Positions 52,401-61,494 are shown, counted from the first letter of the stretch. The stretch: 64,000 bases of DNA from Alphaproteobacteria bacterium (GCA_020049895.1 JAGVLE010000035.1:1-64000), one strand, 5' to 3'. Program-made: numbers and translations. The notes: generated by a model from the sequence alone, not told the origin.

Positions 52401-55022
52401 TTCGATTTCTTCTCGAAGAGTTGAGTATTCAAGGATGAGGTCTCGATACTGTTGCACCCTTTCAAATGCAGGTTTCTGGGCTTCACTAATATGATAATCA
52501 TGGGTCGTTTGAGAAAGCGCGGGCCGTCCAATGCGATCCACAAGGTCCTTAAAATCCACAAAATCCTCCCGATGGACATAGAGCTGTAAATCCTCTCGAT
52601 GGCGAGTCAGGCCAACAAGCAGAGTGGAAGGATCCATGAGCGGATCCATCATTACAAAGGTTTTATCAAATGTGGAACCCTCAGACTTATGAATCCCCAG
52701 AGCATAGCCATGGGTGATATGAGAATATTCCTGGAAGCTAAACTGAACTTTCCGTTCATCTTCAAGCGTTACGGTAAGCTCTTGTCCTTCTATTTTTTCA
52801 ATGATTCCAAAAGTGCCGTTCTTAACCCCAACGGACTTGTCCGAATTAAACCTATCTTTGATAAATTGGAGAGGGGAATCAGAAAGATTTTTCACACGGA
52901 TTCCATAATGATCATTTTGGGTAAATCGAATCCGATCTCCCACAGCATACTCTTCCCCTCCCAATTTAACGCCTTCTTGGAGATATCCATGGGATTTAAA
53001 CTCTTCTCGAATCGCATGATTGAGGGCATAAACGTCCGCATTCCGATACGCTAAGGCCATACGGCTTTGTTGCGGGTTTTGGAGATAATCGTCTATATAC
53101 GCTTGCGTCAAAGCTTTCAGAGTTTGTGTTTCTGATTCTTGCCAGTGGATATGGCCTTTCTCATGATAAGGAATCAAACCGTCCACAACGTGATGGTCAT
53201 TCAGCAATTTTGAACACTCTCGTTGCCAATTTATACACTGACGCACCACTTCCATGGTTTCCACATACCCATACTTTTCGGCAAAGAGACGGCCTGTATC
53301 CCCTGGGGATCGGGATTTAATCTGGGCAGGATCTTGAACGATTAGGACCTTGGCCCCTTTCAATGTGGCCTCTTTCAGGAAAGGCTCCCACAAATGATTC
53401 CCCACCATATTGGCCTCATCTACAATAATCACATCTTTTGATGTGAGGCGCTGAGGGGCTAGCTCATCCGCAATCTTCGATGCATATTTGTAAGCCTTTC
53501 CCCAAAGCCTTCCTTCGTTCAGTCCATCCAAAGCCTTTTGATGTTTCTCCCAAGCGTACTTAAAACTATCGAGGGTTTTACAAGGGATGCCGATCTCTTT
53601 TTCCATAATCTCAACGGCTTTGCCTTGGAAAGAGGTTCCTCTGACATGATACCCAGAGTCTTGATAAGCGCCGGCGACAGCTTTTAGGAGAGTGGTTTTT
53701 CCTGTTCCTGCCTTTCCGTTGAGAATGCAGATGTCTGGGCCAGAACATAGATGGGTAATGGCATCCCGTTGTTCAGTAGAGAGTTCAAAACCGATGACTG
53801 TTTCTCTGGATTTAATGGTTTTCTCAATAGAGCCCATGTTAACAGATTTTGTCTGGCGTGTATGAAGCTCGTCTCCCCATTTGATGATCTGGTCTTCTTG
53901 AGTCTTATAAACAGCAGACGTAAAGACAGGATCTCGGTTAAGATCCTCTCCTACACGGGCAATAATCTCCTCATTGCTTAAAAGCTGGGCTGTAAATTGC
54001 TCTACAGACTTCAGAAGACAGCTTGATCTCCCCCCTTCAAACATGACGTCTCGGTTATCATTGGCTTGCTTTAAGATCAACTCTGGCGGAAGCTCTAATC
54101 CATCGACTTTGGCTTTGATAATGGTAAAGAGCTTCTCATCTCCGCCTACGCGACGGAGCACCTCTTCTTCAATATGACGACGGGTAAAGATCGTACGTTT
54201 AAGAGTGAGGTCTTGAATTAAGACAGCAGGGTTATGACAGAGGATCTCTATGTTCTTTTGCCGAATGGCGTCATTATCGGCCACAATCCGAGAATACTCT
54301 CCCCGCTCAGCAAGTCTCTGAGCGTACCAGCCTTCGTGGTGTGTGGGCAGCAGGGTAAGTCCTTGATCGGCATAGGACCGACTATCAATACGGACCTCAT
54401 GGCCGCCTAAAGCCAGATGTTTATTCACCACGTCTTCCCAGTGCTTCCGGGTAATAAAGAGTTCTGACTTTGAAACAATATCTCGATCTTTACGTAAGGA
54501 GAATTCCCCCTCAACCAAGGGACGGCGAGTAATGAGTCCATGGAAGTGAGGATTGCCCTCGTCCCAATGGATGGCATACTCAACAACAAGGCCTCTGGAA
54601 ACAAATCGCTCTTTGAGGAACTCTTCCACGCAAGATTCAGCCTCAGTGGGAGTGAACTCAAGGGGAATAGCGCCCATAATGGTTTGCGCTGTTTGGGCAG
54701 AGTTTAGAAATTTCTCCTTAGCAGATAGGCTACGTTGATGGTGCTCAGGATCATCGGGATCTACTCGAAACCGCATCTCAGCACAGTGATCTTCAAATTT
54801 TTCAACCGCATTCCACAAGGCAGCTGGATTACTCATCCATTCAGGGGCTCCTTCCGGAAGCAGCACACGACTGACGAGAACGTTTTGACGGTTTTCATAA
54901 GAAAAAGTTCTCCCCGTACGCTCATCTTTTTGATTTCCGCGCCCTATATACGCGCTAAAACCAACAGATGAGCGGCCCTCACTGCGGGAAATAAAGCCAA
55001 GATTTAGCGAATAAATCGCCAT
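49452..55022 (-). CDS. traA: TraA-type conjugative relaxase fused to RecD-like helicase and C-terminal primase/Toprim region
   Basis: 1856 aa; MobA/MobL N-terminus with HUH motif HWDEGNPHFHGLITRR; Walker A GKAGTGKTTLLKAVAG; DFESGEGGNLFQLI and FIAEGIETALSLKEAGL...CGDNDAP Toprim-like motifs. Confidence 0.9.
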   Translation of the reverse strand: MAIYSLNLGFISRSEGRSSVGFSAYIGRGNQKDERTGRTFSYENRQNVLVSRVLLPEGAPEWMSNPAALWNAVEKFEDHCAEMRFRVDPDDPEHHQRSLSAKEKFLNSAQTAQTIMGAIPLEFTPTEAESCVEEFLKERFVSRGLVVEYAIHWDEGNPHFHGLITRRPLVEGEFSLRKDRDIVSKSELFITRKHWEDVVNKHLALGGHEVRIDSRSYADQGLTLLPTHHEGWYAQRLAERGEYSRIVADNDAIRQKNIEILCHNPAVLIQDLTLKRTIFTRRHIEEEVLRRVGGDEKLFTIIKAKVDGLELPPELILKQANDNRDVMFEGGRSSCLLKSVEQFTAQLLSNEEIIARVGEDLNRDPVFTSAVYKTQEDQIIKWGDELHTRQTKSVNMGSIEKTIKSRETVIGFELSTEQRDAITHLCSGPDICILNGKAGTGKTTLLKAVAGAYQDSGYHVRGTSFQGKAVEIMEKEIGIPCKTLDSFKYAWEKHQKALDGLNEGRLWGKAYKYASKIADELAPQRLTSKDVIIVDEANMVGNHLWEPFLKEATLKGAKVLIVQDPAQIKSRSPGDTGRLFAEKYGYVETMEVVRQCINWQRECSKLLNDHHVVDGLIPYHEKGHIHWQESETQTLKALTQAYIDDYLQNPQQSRMALAYRNADVYALNHAIREEFKSHGYLQEGVKLGGEEYAVGDRIRFTQNDHYGIRVKNLSDSPLQFIKDRFNSDKSVGVKNGTFGIIEKIEGQELTVTLEDERKVQFSFQEYSHITHGYALGIHKSEGSTFDKTFVMMDPLMDPSTLLVGLTRHREDLQLYVHREDFVDFKDLVDRIGRPALSQTTHDYHISEAQKPAFERVQQYRDLILEYSTLREEIEGSLDLDVPFYKHASYPSYQTLLDQKKVVAGEILQDWQYHAPYVRLAGIRKDILEVEIGLRNRILSDLEHRASLQVQGYMELVRETRTLWKTISATHPGVLASSHELYETYQTQKRERDSLAAVMHETPRLYSQFFKVTKNPETGELEDYWEETVNTGEHVYFASVKAHAAAHTKSQLQALFYERLTQEQKSHYDEVKAYVKARNEAAALYGHLKKQGEASVQVTSTPELNFEVFRAQQISRDTLALKIVESPEAYQEFFPLLNVKEDKLLEHAIAGELREKAYAYMNEPEIVQRAEKAQELQRILKTPQDYRIVNEAFKETPGADMNRIRFDIAFADKFSKGEIPASLSPDDVYKPIQDYLKASKETARAWKVVQIKGQDSPGLAVEARNENARILKSNPAAFTVLGGMGSGLQRQVGHQAGQIQSVPDFQAKIQVSPYISVDQVLEAAHGRIAEITQDLLGIANTHLSTKTILRFGNKGSLAITLSGPKSGLWKDFESGEGGNLFQLIQREKGLDFKGSVSYLAEVLNVRSLGEKDMAHPTVSHRPLGSVEESILTAQERASRLNAVSELHMKSTSIAGTVAETYLREERGIKGELTSAPQSSRGQAIETHRGNDLRYLPKGTIFVYQDERKSLHHLCLAAFGRDETGRLSSVQLIKLADTGERALTAEGEKLNKIQYGISKGSFVCVQDDASHSRVFIAEGIETALSLKEAGLKGKIVASLGIHNISNYQGPEREVVLCGDNDAPRWDSRTGHKENSQTHVVLEKACDTFQAQDKLVTIIKPTTSGDDFNDVLKKQGRQGVQDYLKPYLLYPNQVEGRPSSPIEGDLERQRNIQDQIPYQSMTLEKQILLDNTSSHQDALGLNHQFPEKTIDSQKETLAGYSSQSTDVSSNSSSKESSVDIISDYIQTKLKDIKDYAGTSLAEEVRESLKDYLHTLQKNEPLFEAIKGHDKALSQDLEHLLKDHDHEHVHTKDHGPELGM
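49921..49962. repeat. palindromic element copy B, inside traA
   Basis: CCCTCGATGGGACTCGAGGGCCTGCCCTCGACTTGATTGGGG; contains perfect inverted repeats CCCTCGA-TGGGAC-TCGAGGG and TCGAGGGC-CT-GCCCTCGA. Confidence 0.8.
50144..50163. repeat. palindromic element half-copy D (inverted), inside the traA Toprim region
   Basis: TCCTCGAATCCCATCGAGGG is the reverse complement of the first 20 nt of copy B with 2 mismatches. Confidence 0.65.
50559..50600. repeat. palindromic element copy C, inside traA
   Basis: CCCTCGATGGGTTTCGATGGCTTGCCCTCGACTTGATTGGGG; 38/42 match by eye to copy B. Confidence 0.8.
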
Positions 55023-55058
55023 GACAGATTACGCCTTACGTTGGGCGTCAATCCCCTG

Positions 55059-55097
55059 TCCCCACGAAAGTGGGGATCCAGATCCTCAGCGAGGATC
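55059..55097. repeat. two consecutive perfect hairpins just upstream of traA
   Basis: TCCCCAC-GAAA-GTGGGGA (55059-55076) and GATCCTC-AGC-GAGGATC (55081-55097). Confidence 0.7.
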
Positions 55098-55431
55098 CAT
55101 TAAACCTGGAAATCTAGTGTATGGCCTAGGCCTGCGAGAAACCCACAGCGAGTTCTCTTATAAAAGCCAATAATTTTAGGTGATGCGAAAGTCTCTAGAA
55201 TTCATCCTTAAATCTGCATCTCTGAATATTGGTTTTATCCCAATCCTTCAGGATCAGTTTAGGATAGTAAACGGCCAGCCTCTTGACCTTGAATTATGAT
55301 AACGCCTGTGGCCATAAAGCACAAGCGCATTCGCGCATAAGTGCGCCTGCAAAAATTTTCATGACAGTTTCACGTGATTATATTATTGATGAACAACAAC
55401 TCAACCTATCATCAAAGGTAATTATCTTTAC

Positions 55432-56322
55432 GTGCTATTGACACAATTTCCTCATTCAACTGTCTTATTCATAGCCGCAGTGCTTGTTATGTCCTCTGCA
55501 GGACAACCGACCTATGGTATGCTTTCCAGTGATGATGAGACTATTCATGGGTCAGGAATAAAAATGCCATCCCCTAATACCTGCCGTCTACTTTTAAGTG
55601 AACTCCGAGGAGGAGATTATGCTCATGCGGGAGATCAAGAAGCAATTGAAAGAATCGTCAGCAAGGCTCTTTCCTTTGACCCTACACTGCAAGCCTCTCC
55701 AACGTTAGATGTCGGTTGTGGATTCGGAGGAACGGTTAATGCCCTCCATACCCAAGGATTTCTCCATATTCAAGGGTGTGACCTTGACCCTGCAGCCATT
55801 GCATATGCCCAAAACCATTATCCTTCTTTTGCTTTTAAGGTAGTGGATGCCTTGACAGCTGCCCAATACTATCCAGCTGATCACTTTGGACTAATCACCC
55901 TGTTCAATGTTTCTTATGCGATTCAAGATAAGAACAACCTTTTAAAAGCCTTATCCGCAATTGCAAAGCCCGGAGCGATTTTGGCAATCTTTGACTATAC
56001 GTGTGGAGAAGGAAACTCAACACTTTCTATATCTGATTTTGCAGGTAAGCCTATGCATCTTCTCCATTTGAAACACCTTTCTCAAGATCTTGAAGATTCA
56101 CAGTGGGAATTTTTGGAAAATGTTGATATGACAGCAGACTACCAGCGTTGGTATACATCTTTTTTAGAAAAGCTGGATGCCCAAGAAACGTCCTTAAAGA
56201 CACAGTTTTCTGTCGAGGATATCCAAAAAGTCAAAACAACATTTGAGTACCTTCTAAAGAAAATTGAAGAAGGCACTTTAGGAGGTGGGGCCGTTTATGC
56301 GCGGAAAAGAACCCTACGCTAA
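55432..56322 (+). CDS. class I SAM-dependent methyltransferase with signal-like N-terminus
   Basis: TLDVGCGFGGTVNALH motif I, GCDLDPAAIAYA; N-terminus MLLTQFPHSTVLFIAAVLVMSSAGQPTYG; GTG start. Confidence 0.8.
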   Translation: MLLTQFPHSTVLFIAAVLVMSSAGQPTYGMLSSDDETIHGSGIKMPSPNTCRLLLSELRGGDYAHAGDQEAIERIVSKALSFDPTLQASPTLDVGCGFGGTVNALHTQGFLHIQGCDLDPAAIAYAQNHYPSFAFKVVDALTAAQYYPADHFGLITLFNVSYAIQDKNNLLKALSAIAKPGAILAIFDYTCGEGNSTLSISDFAGKPMHLLHLKHLSQDLEDSQWEFLENVDMTADYQRWYTSFLEKLDAQETSLKTQFSVEDIQKVKTTFEYLLKKIEEGTLGGGAVYARKRTLR

Positions 56323-56343
56323 TAATCAGAGGAACGTATAGTA

Positions 56344-56757
56344 ATGCATCAAGGATTCTATTATCTTGCCAGTCCCTATCATGGGACAGACGAACAGCAG
56401 GCCGTGCGAACAGAGCTTTCTTTCATAGCAGCTAGCGAATGCCTTCGACAAGGCGTCTATATATTTACCCCTCTCATTTATGTGAATAACGTAGCAGATC
56501 GACTCAACTTGACAATAGAGCAGAGAAAAGAAAGGGTTATGCCCTACCTTTTAGAATTTCTCAGGAGAGCAGAAGGATTATTATTGTTAACAGCAGAAGG
56601 GTGGAAGACATCCTGGGGCATCAAACAGGAATTATTGTTTTGTTTAAAGCATCACATTCCTGTCTTTCAAATCACCCCAGAACAGCTTTATGAGCCGGTC
56701 GCACCACGTTTAAAAACTCCCTTATCCCAACAGGAACTTGAAGACCTTGTAGGATAA
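56344..56757 (+). CDS. DUF1937 / nucleoside 2-deoxyribosyltransferase-like protein
   Basis: FYYLASPYHG...GVYIFTPLIYVNNVA...AEGLLLLTAEGWKTSWGIKQELLFCLKHHIPVFQITPE. Confidence 0.75.
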   Translation: MHQGFYYLASPYHGTDEQQAVRTELSFIAASECLRQGVYIFTPLIYVNNVADRLNLTIEQRKERVMPYLLEFLRRAEGLLLLTAEGWKTSWGIKQELLFCLKHHIPVFQITPEQLYEPVAPRLKTPLSQQELEDLVG

Positions 56758-57060
56758 GAATGGAAGTGAGGGAAAAGTCTTTGTAGAAGAGGATCACTAT
56801 ACCAATAGCTTTTTTGTAAATTGAAAGAGAGCCATATTCATTCCTAAGATTGGTTTCTAACTCTCTTCACATGCTCCAAAATCTCTTTTGCTACTTGTGT
56901 TGCTGGCAGATGGGTATAGTATGTTCATTTACTAAAATCAATAGCTTTCTAAAGAGAAAAAATAGCTGAAGAGCACATTGCTGGACATCCCAAATCCTTC
57001 TATAATTAGGGGAACAAATTCAGCAATAATTAACCCTCCCCGAGAGCCAAATACCATACC

Positions 57061-57819
57061 ATGAGACAAGATCAGATTGTACGTATAGGCCATAAAGTTC
57101 ATCGCCCCATAGGACCATGGACACCTCAGGTGCATCTCTTTCTTCAGTATTTACGAAAGAAAGGTTTTCTACAGACTCCAGAGGTTTTTGGCTTTGACAA
57201 GAAGGGGCGAGAGGTCCTTAGTTTTTTAGAAGGAGAAGTCTATAATGATCCCCTGGCTGAAGTGGTTCGATCAACAGAAGTCCTTGTGTCTACCGCTCAA
57301 TTATTACGAAATTACCATGATGCCACTCAAGGGTTTTTGCAGGAGAAAACATTTAATAAAAAAGGGTGGCAGTTTGATGCGCGAGAGCCCATGGAAGTCA
57401 TTTGTCATGCAGATTTTGCTCCTTATAACATTGTTTTAAAAGAAGATAAGGCTGTTGGAATTATTGATTTTGATACAAGTCATCCGGGTTCTCGTTTGTG
57501 GGATATTTCCTACGCTCTCTATCGCTGGGCGCCTCTTATGAATCCTGGTAACCCAGATAGATGGGGTGCCCTTGATGATCAAATCAAAAGAGCAAAACTA
57601 TTTTGTGATGCGTATGGCCTTGCTAAAGATCAAAGACAGAGCTTGGGAGAGATGATAGTTAAACGCCTGGAAGTTTTGGTAGATTTTATGATAACCCAAG
57701 CCCAACAGGGACATGAGGGTTACCAGTCAAATCTTGAGGCAGGGCATCATTTTTTATATCTTGCTGATCTTGAATATATAAAGGACCATAAACTGGAAAT
57801 TACCAGAAGATTCATATAG
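57061..57819 (+). CDS. APH-family phosphotransferase
   Basis: CHADFAPYNIVLKEDKAVGIIDFDTSHPGSRLWDIS. Confidence 0.9.
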   Translation: MRQDQIVRIGHKVHRPIGPWTPQVHLFLQYLRKKGFLQTPEVFGFDKKGREVLSFLEGEVYNDPLAEVVRSTEVLVSTAQLLRNYHDATQGFLQEKTFNKKGWQFDAREPMEVICHADFAPYNIVLKEDKAVGIIDFDTSHPGSRLWDISYALYRWAPLMNPGNPDRWGALDDQIKRAKLFCDAYGLAKDQRQSLGEMIVKRLEVLVDFMITQAQQGHEGYQSNLEAGHHFLYLADLEYIKDHKLEITRRFI

Positions 57820-57842
57820 TCATTTCTGATAGCTGAGGCCCC

Positions 57843-58277
57843 ATGATTACAGGCATTAATCATATCAATTTTGCAGTGAGTGATATCTCTCGGTCATTTG
57901 CATTTTACAAAGAGATACTGGGGTTTACCCCATTGTGTAAATCTGAAGGCAGTGCGTATTTGTTAGCAGGAAATCCAGAAACACCTGGATGCCTTTGGGT
58001 ATCGCTGGACCTCGATCGACAGAGTCTTAGAAAACCGTCTCCTTGCAATTCTCACGTTGCATTTTCAGTGACACCCGAAGATTTCCCTGTACTTTCGGAA
58101 AGGATCCTTTCCTCTGGTACTACCGTTTTTAAGGAAAACACCTCACCCGGTTCCTCCCTTTATTTCCTGGACCCAGATGGCCACAAACTCGAAATCCATG
58201 TTGGATCATGGCAATCGCGCCTTGCAGGCAAAAAAGAAAATCCAGGAAATTGGAAGAACGTAGAGTGGTTCGTGTAG
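57843..58277 (+). CDS. VOC-family protein, FosA-like
   Basis: GINHINFAVSDISRSFAFYKEILGF...HVAFSV...LYFLDPDGHKLEIHVGSWQSRL. Confidence 0.85.
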   Translation: MITGINHINFAVSDISRSFAFYKEILGFTPLCKSEGSAYLLAGNPETPGCLWVSLDLDRQSLRKPSPCNSHVAFSVTPEDFPVLSERILSSGTTVFKENTSPGSSLYFLDPDGHKLEIHVGSWQSRLAGKKENPGNWKNVEWFV

Positions 58278-58304
58278 AAGTCTACAGCAGTGCGTTTAAT
58301 CTCC

Positions 58305-59261
58305 CTAAAATGAGGAACCTTCTTGTAAAAAATCTCGTATCGTTTCAAACAATTGGTTTGGTTGTTCGATAAAGGGGAAATGGCCACAATTCTGTAAGGG
58401 CACAATTTCCGCGGAAGGCATACTCTTTTTAATGTCTTGCACTGTAGAGGCAGGGACAGCATCCTGATTCCCGCAAATAACGAGCGTTGGAACTTTTAGG
58501 CGAAGCAAAGCAGAAAATAAAGTAAACTTGGGAATCATAACAGAATATGTAAGCATACCCATCAAAACCTTATGACCACTAATGGCTGATTCTCGGGTCA
58601 TATCCAACGTTAAATAGCGCGTCTTATGCGGATCTGCAAAATATACAGAAAACAAGTTTCTATACACTTCTTGTATCTCCTGAGCCTTTAGCTTTTCAAA
58701 TTCTTTTGGATCGAAAAAAGAAGCAATTTTAGGCTTAATGGGCTCTAGTTTTTTATTCAGCTCTCCCTCAAATTCTTGCCACCCTTTGTAATCAGCAGGT
58801 GCGGGATTCAGGAGTATCAGCTTTGAAACATGCTGAGGATAGTGCAGAGCATACGGTATGCAGAGAAGTGCTCCCCAAGAGTGCCCCATGAGAATAACTT
58901 TATCGATGCCAAGCGCACCTCTCACATCTTCCAAATCTTTCGTAAATTGTTCGATCGTCACGTATTGTTGGTCAAGAACAGCATCCAAGGATTTTCCTGA
59001 TCCGCGTTGGTCATAAAAAATGAGCTCATGATCTTTTGCAAGCTCAAGCATCTGTGGAAGCAAGTACGTATGATCCAATCCTGGCCCCCCATGCACAACC
59101 AAAATTGGCTCTCCTGAGCCGATTCTTTTATAAAAGAGCTTTCCCTGATCAACTCTCGCATACCCTGAGATGTCAGTTGGGAGATACTGGTCACTCGCAC
59201 ATCCTACAAGAAATATCACAGCTGCCACACAGAAGAAGAGAGATTTGAGAGTTTGCATCAT
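58305..59261 (-). CDS. alpha/beta hydrolase lipoprotein, proline iminopeptidase-like
   Basis: Lipobox LVGC; VHGGPGLDHTYLLPQ, YDQRGSGKS, GHSWGALL. Confidence 0.88.
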   Translation of the reverse strand: MMQTLKSLFFCVAAVIFLVGCASDQYLPTDISGYARVDQGKLFYKRIGSGEPILVVHGGPGLDHTYLLPQMLELAKDHELIFYDQRGSGKSLDAVLDQQYVTIEQFTKDLEDVRGALGIDKVILMGHSWGALLCIPYALHYPQHVSKLILLNPAPADYKGWQEFEGELNKKLEPIKPKIASFFDPKEFEKLKAQEIQEVYRNLFSVYFADPHKTRYLTLDMTRESAISGHKVLMGMLTYSVMIPKFTLFSALLRLKVPTLVICGNQDAVPASTVQDIKKSMPSAEIVPLQNCGHFPFIEQPNQLFETIRDFLQEGSSF

Positions 59262-59370
59262 ATTGATTGTCTCCTAGGATTTTCTACTTACTTAACCTCG
59301 ATAAACTTCATAATCTCACGATATTAACGATCACAAGATTACACTTCACCATCAGGCTATTTTTATTTTC

Positions 59371-59823
59371 TTATCCTCTATACAAGGAAAACCGTTTTGT
59401 GAGTTGGCTAACAAGGTCCCATGGCCCAAAGAGGACAGCTCCGTAATAGACAAGTTGGTCTTCATGCGTACTGTGAGTTCTCTCTAGCTGTTCCAAATAA
59501 GTACCACCCGTCATCGTGTTAAGGAACACGCCGTAGTGGAGAGCATTCTCTCTGGCTGCATGAACGGCTTTTCGAATTTCATTTGATTTTCCTTGTAAGA
59601 TAATAAAGGGAATTTGAGAAATATGTGGATAAATATGTGCATCCTTATCCTGATAATCATCAAGTTGCAGGGACTCTTTTCCCACGGATGCTCCTAATCC
59701 AACAGTCATGTGAGCAATGGCATTCATGGCCACGCCCACCTCTATTTCTTTATTCACTAAAGCGACTAATTTATTTTCAAACATCATATTTTTCTCTATT
59801 GTTTCCTGTCCGTATCTTGTCAT
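59371..59823 (-). CDS. DUF2000 family protein
   Basis: NKLVALVNKEIEVGVAMNAIAHMTVGLGA pattern; true start probably ~59787. Confidence 0.75.
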   Translation of the reverse strand: MTRYGQETIEKNMMFENKLVALVNKEIEVGVAMNAIAHMTVGLGASVGKESLQLDDYQDKDAHIYPHISQIPFIILQGKSNEIRKAVHAARENALHYGVFLNTMTGGTYLEQLERTHSTHEDQLVYYGAVLFGPWDLVSQLTKRFSLYRG

Positions 59824-59865
59824 TTCGTTATATGGTCATAATGAACCTTGATTTCTTTCATTGCA

Positions 59866-60152
59866 TTAACTCATCCCTACATCATATCCCACCTTCAGGG
59901 TCTTTCCCTTTACTTTACATTTTGTAAGTTGAAACCCAGACAATTCTCCCACCTTTTTGACTAAATGGATAGGAATTTCAAGATCAGCTACTCGAAGGAC
60001 TCCTTGATCAGAAGGTTGCCCCCCTCCTTGAGGATGAAAAATCGTACGATCTAAGAGAATAAAAAAACCAACTTCATTTTGTCCTGCTCCCACAAGTCGG
60101 GCTGTGTCCTGAAATTTGTAAAAGTGTCTTCTAAATAAGAGAGATGAGTCAT
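59866..60152 (-). pseudogene. alanyl-tRNA editing protein (AlaX-like) remnant
   Basis: LLDRTIFHPQGGGQPSDQG in one frame and MTHLSYLEDTFTNF upstream in another frame; C-terminal half missing. Confidence 0.75.
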
Positions 60153-60319
60153 CGTAACCTCGCTAAAAGAGAGATCATCATACGCGCTTTTTTGCCAGAA
60201 GGAAATTAGGGTTTTTTCAGTTCTGAATTTGTGTTGATTTTAGAGAGTTAATCGCAGACAATCTACGTTTGAGGAGTGTAACAGAACCTCATTGGATAAG
60301 TATTCTAGGGTCAGTTCAG

Positions 60320-60787
60320 ATGCACAGTCAAAACCAAATCCATGTTCTTTCGCGAGCCGTGATTATTGATCAGGATCACATTTTGGTGTGCAAAACGGCT
60401 GACCTTCCCCTCAATTTTTATTTTCTCCCAGGGGGCCATGTCGAGCAGGGGGAAAGTGTTGAAGTTGCAGTTCAACGAGAACTTCTTGAGGAAGCCGGAG
60501 CTTCCTCTACCTTGAAAAGATTTTTGGGTTGTCTGGAATATAGCTTTGAGCCTGGCCATAACAACATTTGCCATAATCATGAATATAATTTCTTTTTTGA
60601 AGCAGAATCTGAGGACTTGAAGATAAGCCTACCACTGGCTCAGTTAGAAAAGCATATAGAGCTGATATGGATGCCTTTGCAAGAACTTGACTCAATAGAT
60701 TTCCGTCCAGAACCTTTGAAAACCCTTCTTCCTATGTGGCTGGAATCTCCTCGAAATAATGCATTTCAAAGTGCTATGACCCTTTAA
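60320..60787 (+). CDS. NUDIX hydrolase
   Basis: LPGGHVEQGESVEVAVQRELLEEAGA Nudix box; start trimmed. Confidence 0.92.
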   Translation: MHSQNQIHVLSRAVIIDQDHILVCKTADLPLNFYFLPGGHVEQGESVEVAVQRELLEEAGASSTLKRFLGCLEYSFEPGHNNICHNHEYNFFFEAESEDLKISLPLAQLEKHIELIWMPLQELDSIDFRPEPLKTLLPMWLESPRNNAFQSAMTL

Positions 60788-60804
60788 CTTCGAAGGAATA
60801 AAAA

Positions 60805-61494
60805 ATGAAAACAATCGGCTTGCTTGGGGGAACAGGATGGACGTCAACCATTACCTATTACACAAAACTTAATCAGCTCGTGAACGCGCGATTGGGAGGC
60901 TATCACAGCGCCAAGATCTTGCTGAAAAGCGTCGATTATCATGACATCATGAATCATTATGGGCAAAACCATGAAGCCATCGAGGATACCCTTTGCACAG
61001 AGCTCTTGGACCTTATTTCCATGGATCCAGATTGTTTTCTTATCTGCTGCAATAGTTTGCATAAATACTATGACATGATTAAAGGGCACCTCTATTCGGA
61101 TATCCCTATTTTTCATGCCGTTGAGCTTGTGGCAGAACATCTAAAAGCGCAGCAGTATAAAAAAATCCTTCTTTTAGCGACCCCCTTTACTCTGGAAGAT
61201 GGCTTTTTTGCGAAGATTCTTGAAGAGCATGGACTTCAGGTTGTCATTCCTATCGCTGAAGACCGGATAAAGATTGGGACTATTCTCGACGACCTACTGA
61301 ATAACACTCTTAAGGAAGATGCAAAAACGTATTTCAAAGATCTTATTGCCTCACACACGGATATTGATGCTGTTGTTCTGGGATGTACAGAATTTCCGCT
61401 CATCATTGATGAAAACATGTCTTCTGTGCCCCTTGTTGATCCTGTAGATCTTCAAGTCCAAGCAGCTGTTGAGTATGCATTGGGGGAAGCTTAA
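60805..61494 (+). CDS. aspartate/glutamate racemase family protein
   Basis: IGLLGGTGWTSTITYY, LICCNSLHK, VVLGCTEFPLII. Confidence 0.9.
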   Translation: MKTIGLLGGTGWTSTITYYTKLNQLVNARLGGYHSAKILLKSVDYHDIMNHYGQNHEAIEDTLCTELLDLISMDPDCFLICCNSLHKYYDMIKGHLYSDIPIFHAVELVAEHLKAQQYKKILLLATPFTLEDGFFAKILEEHGLQVVIPIAEDRIKIGTILDDLLNNTLKEDAKTYFKDLIASHTDIDAVVLGCTEFPLIIDENMSSVPLVDPVDLQVQAAVEYALGEA

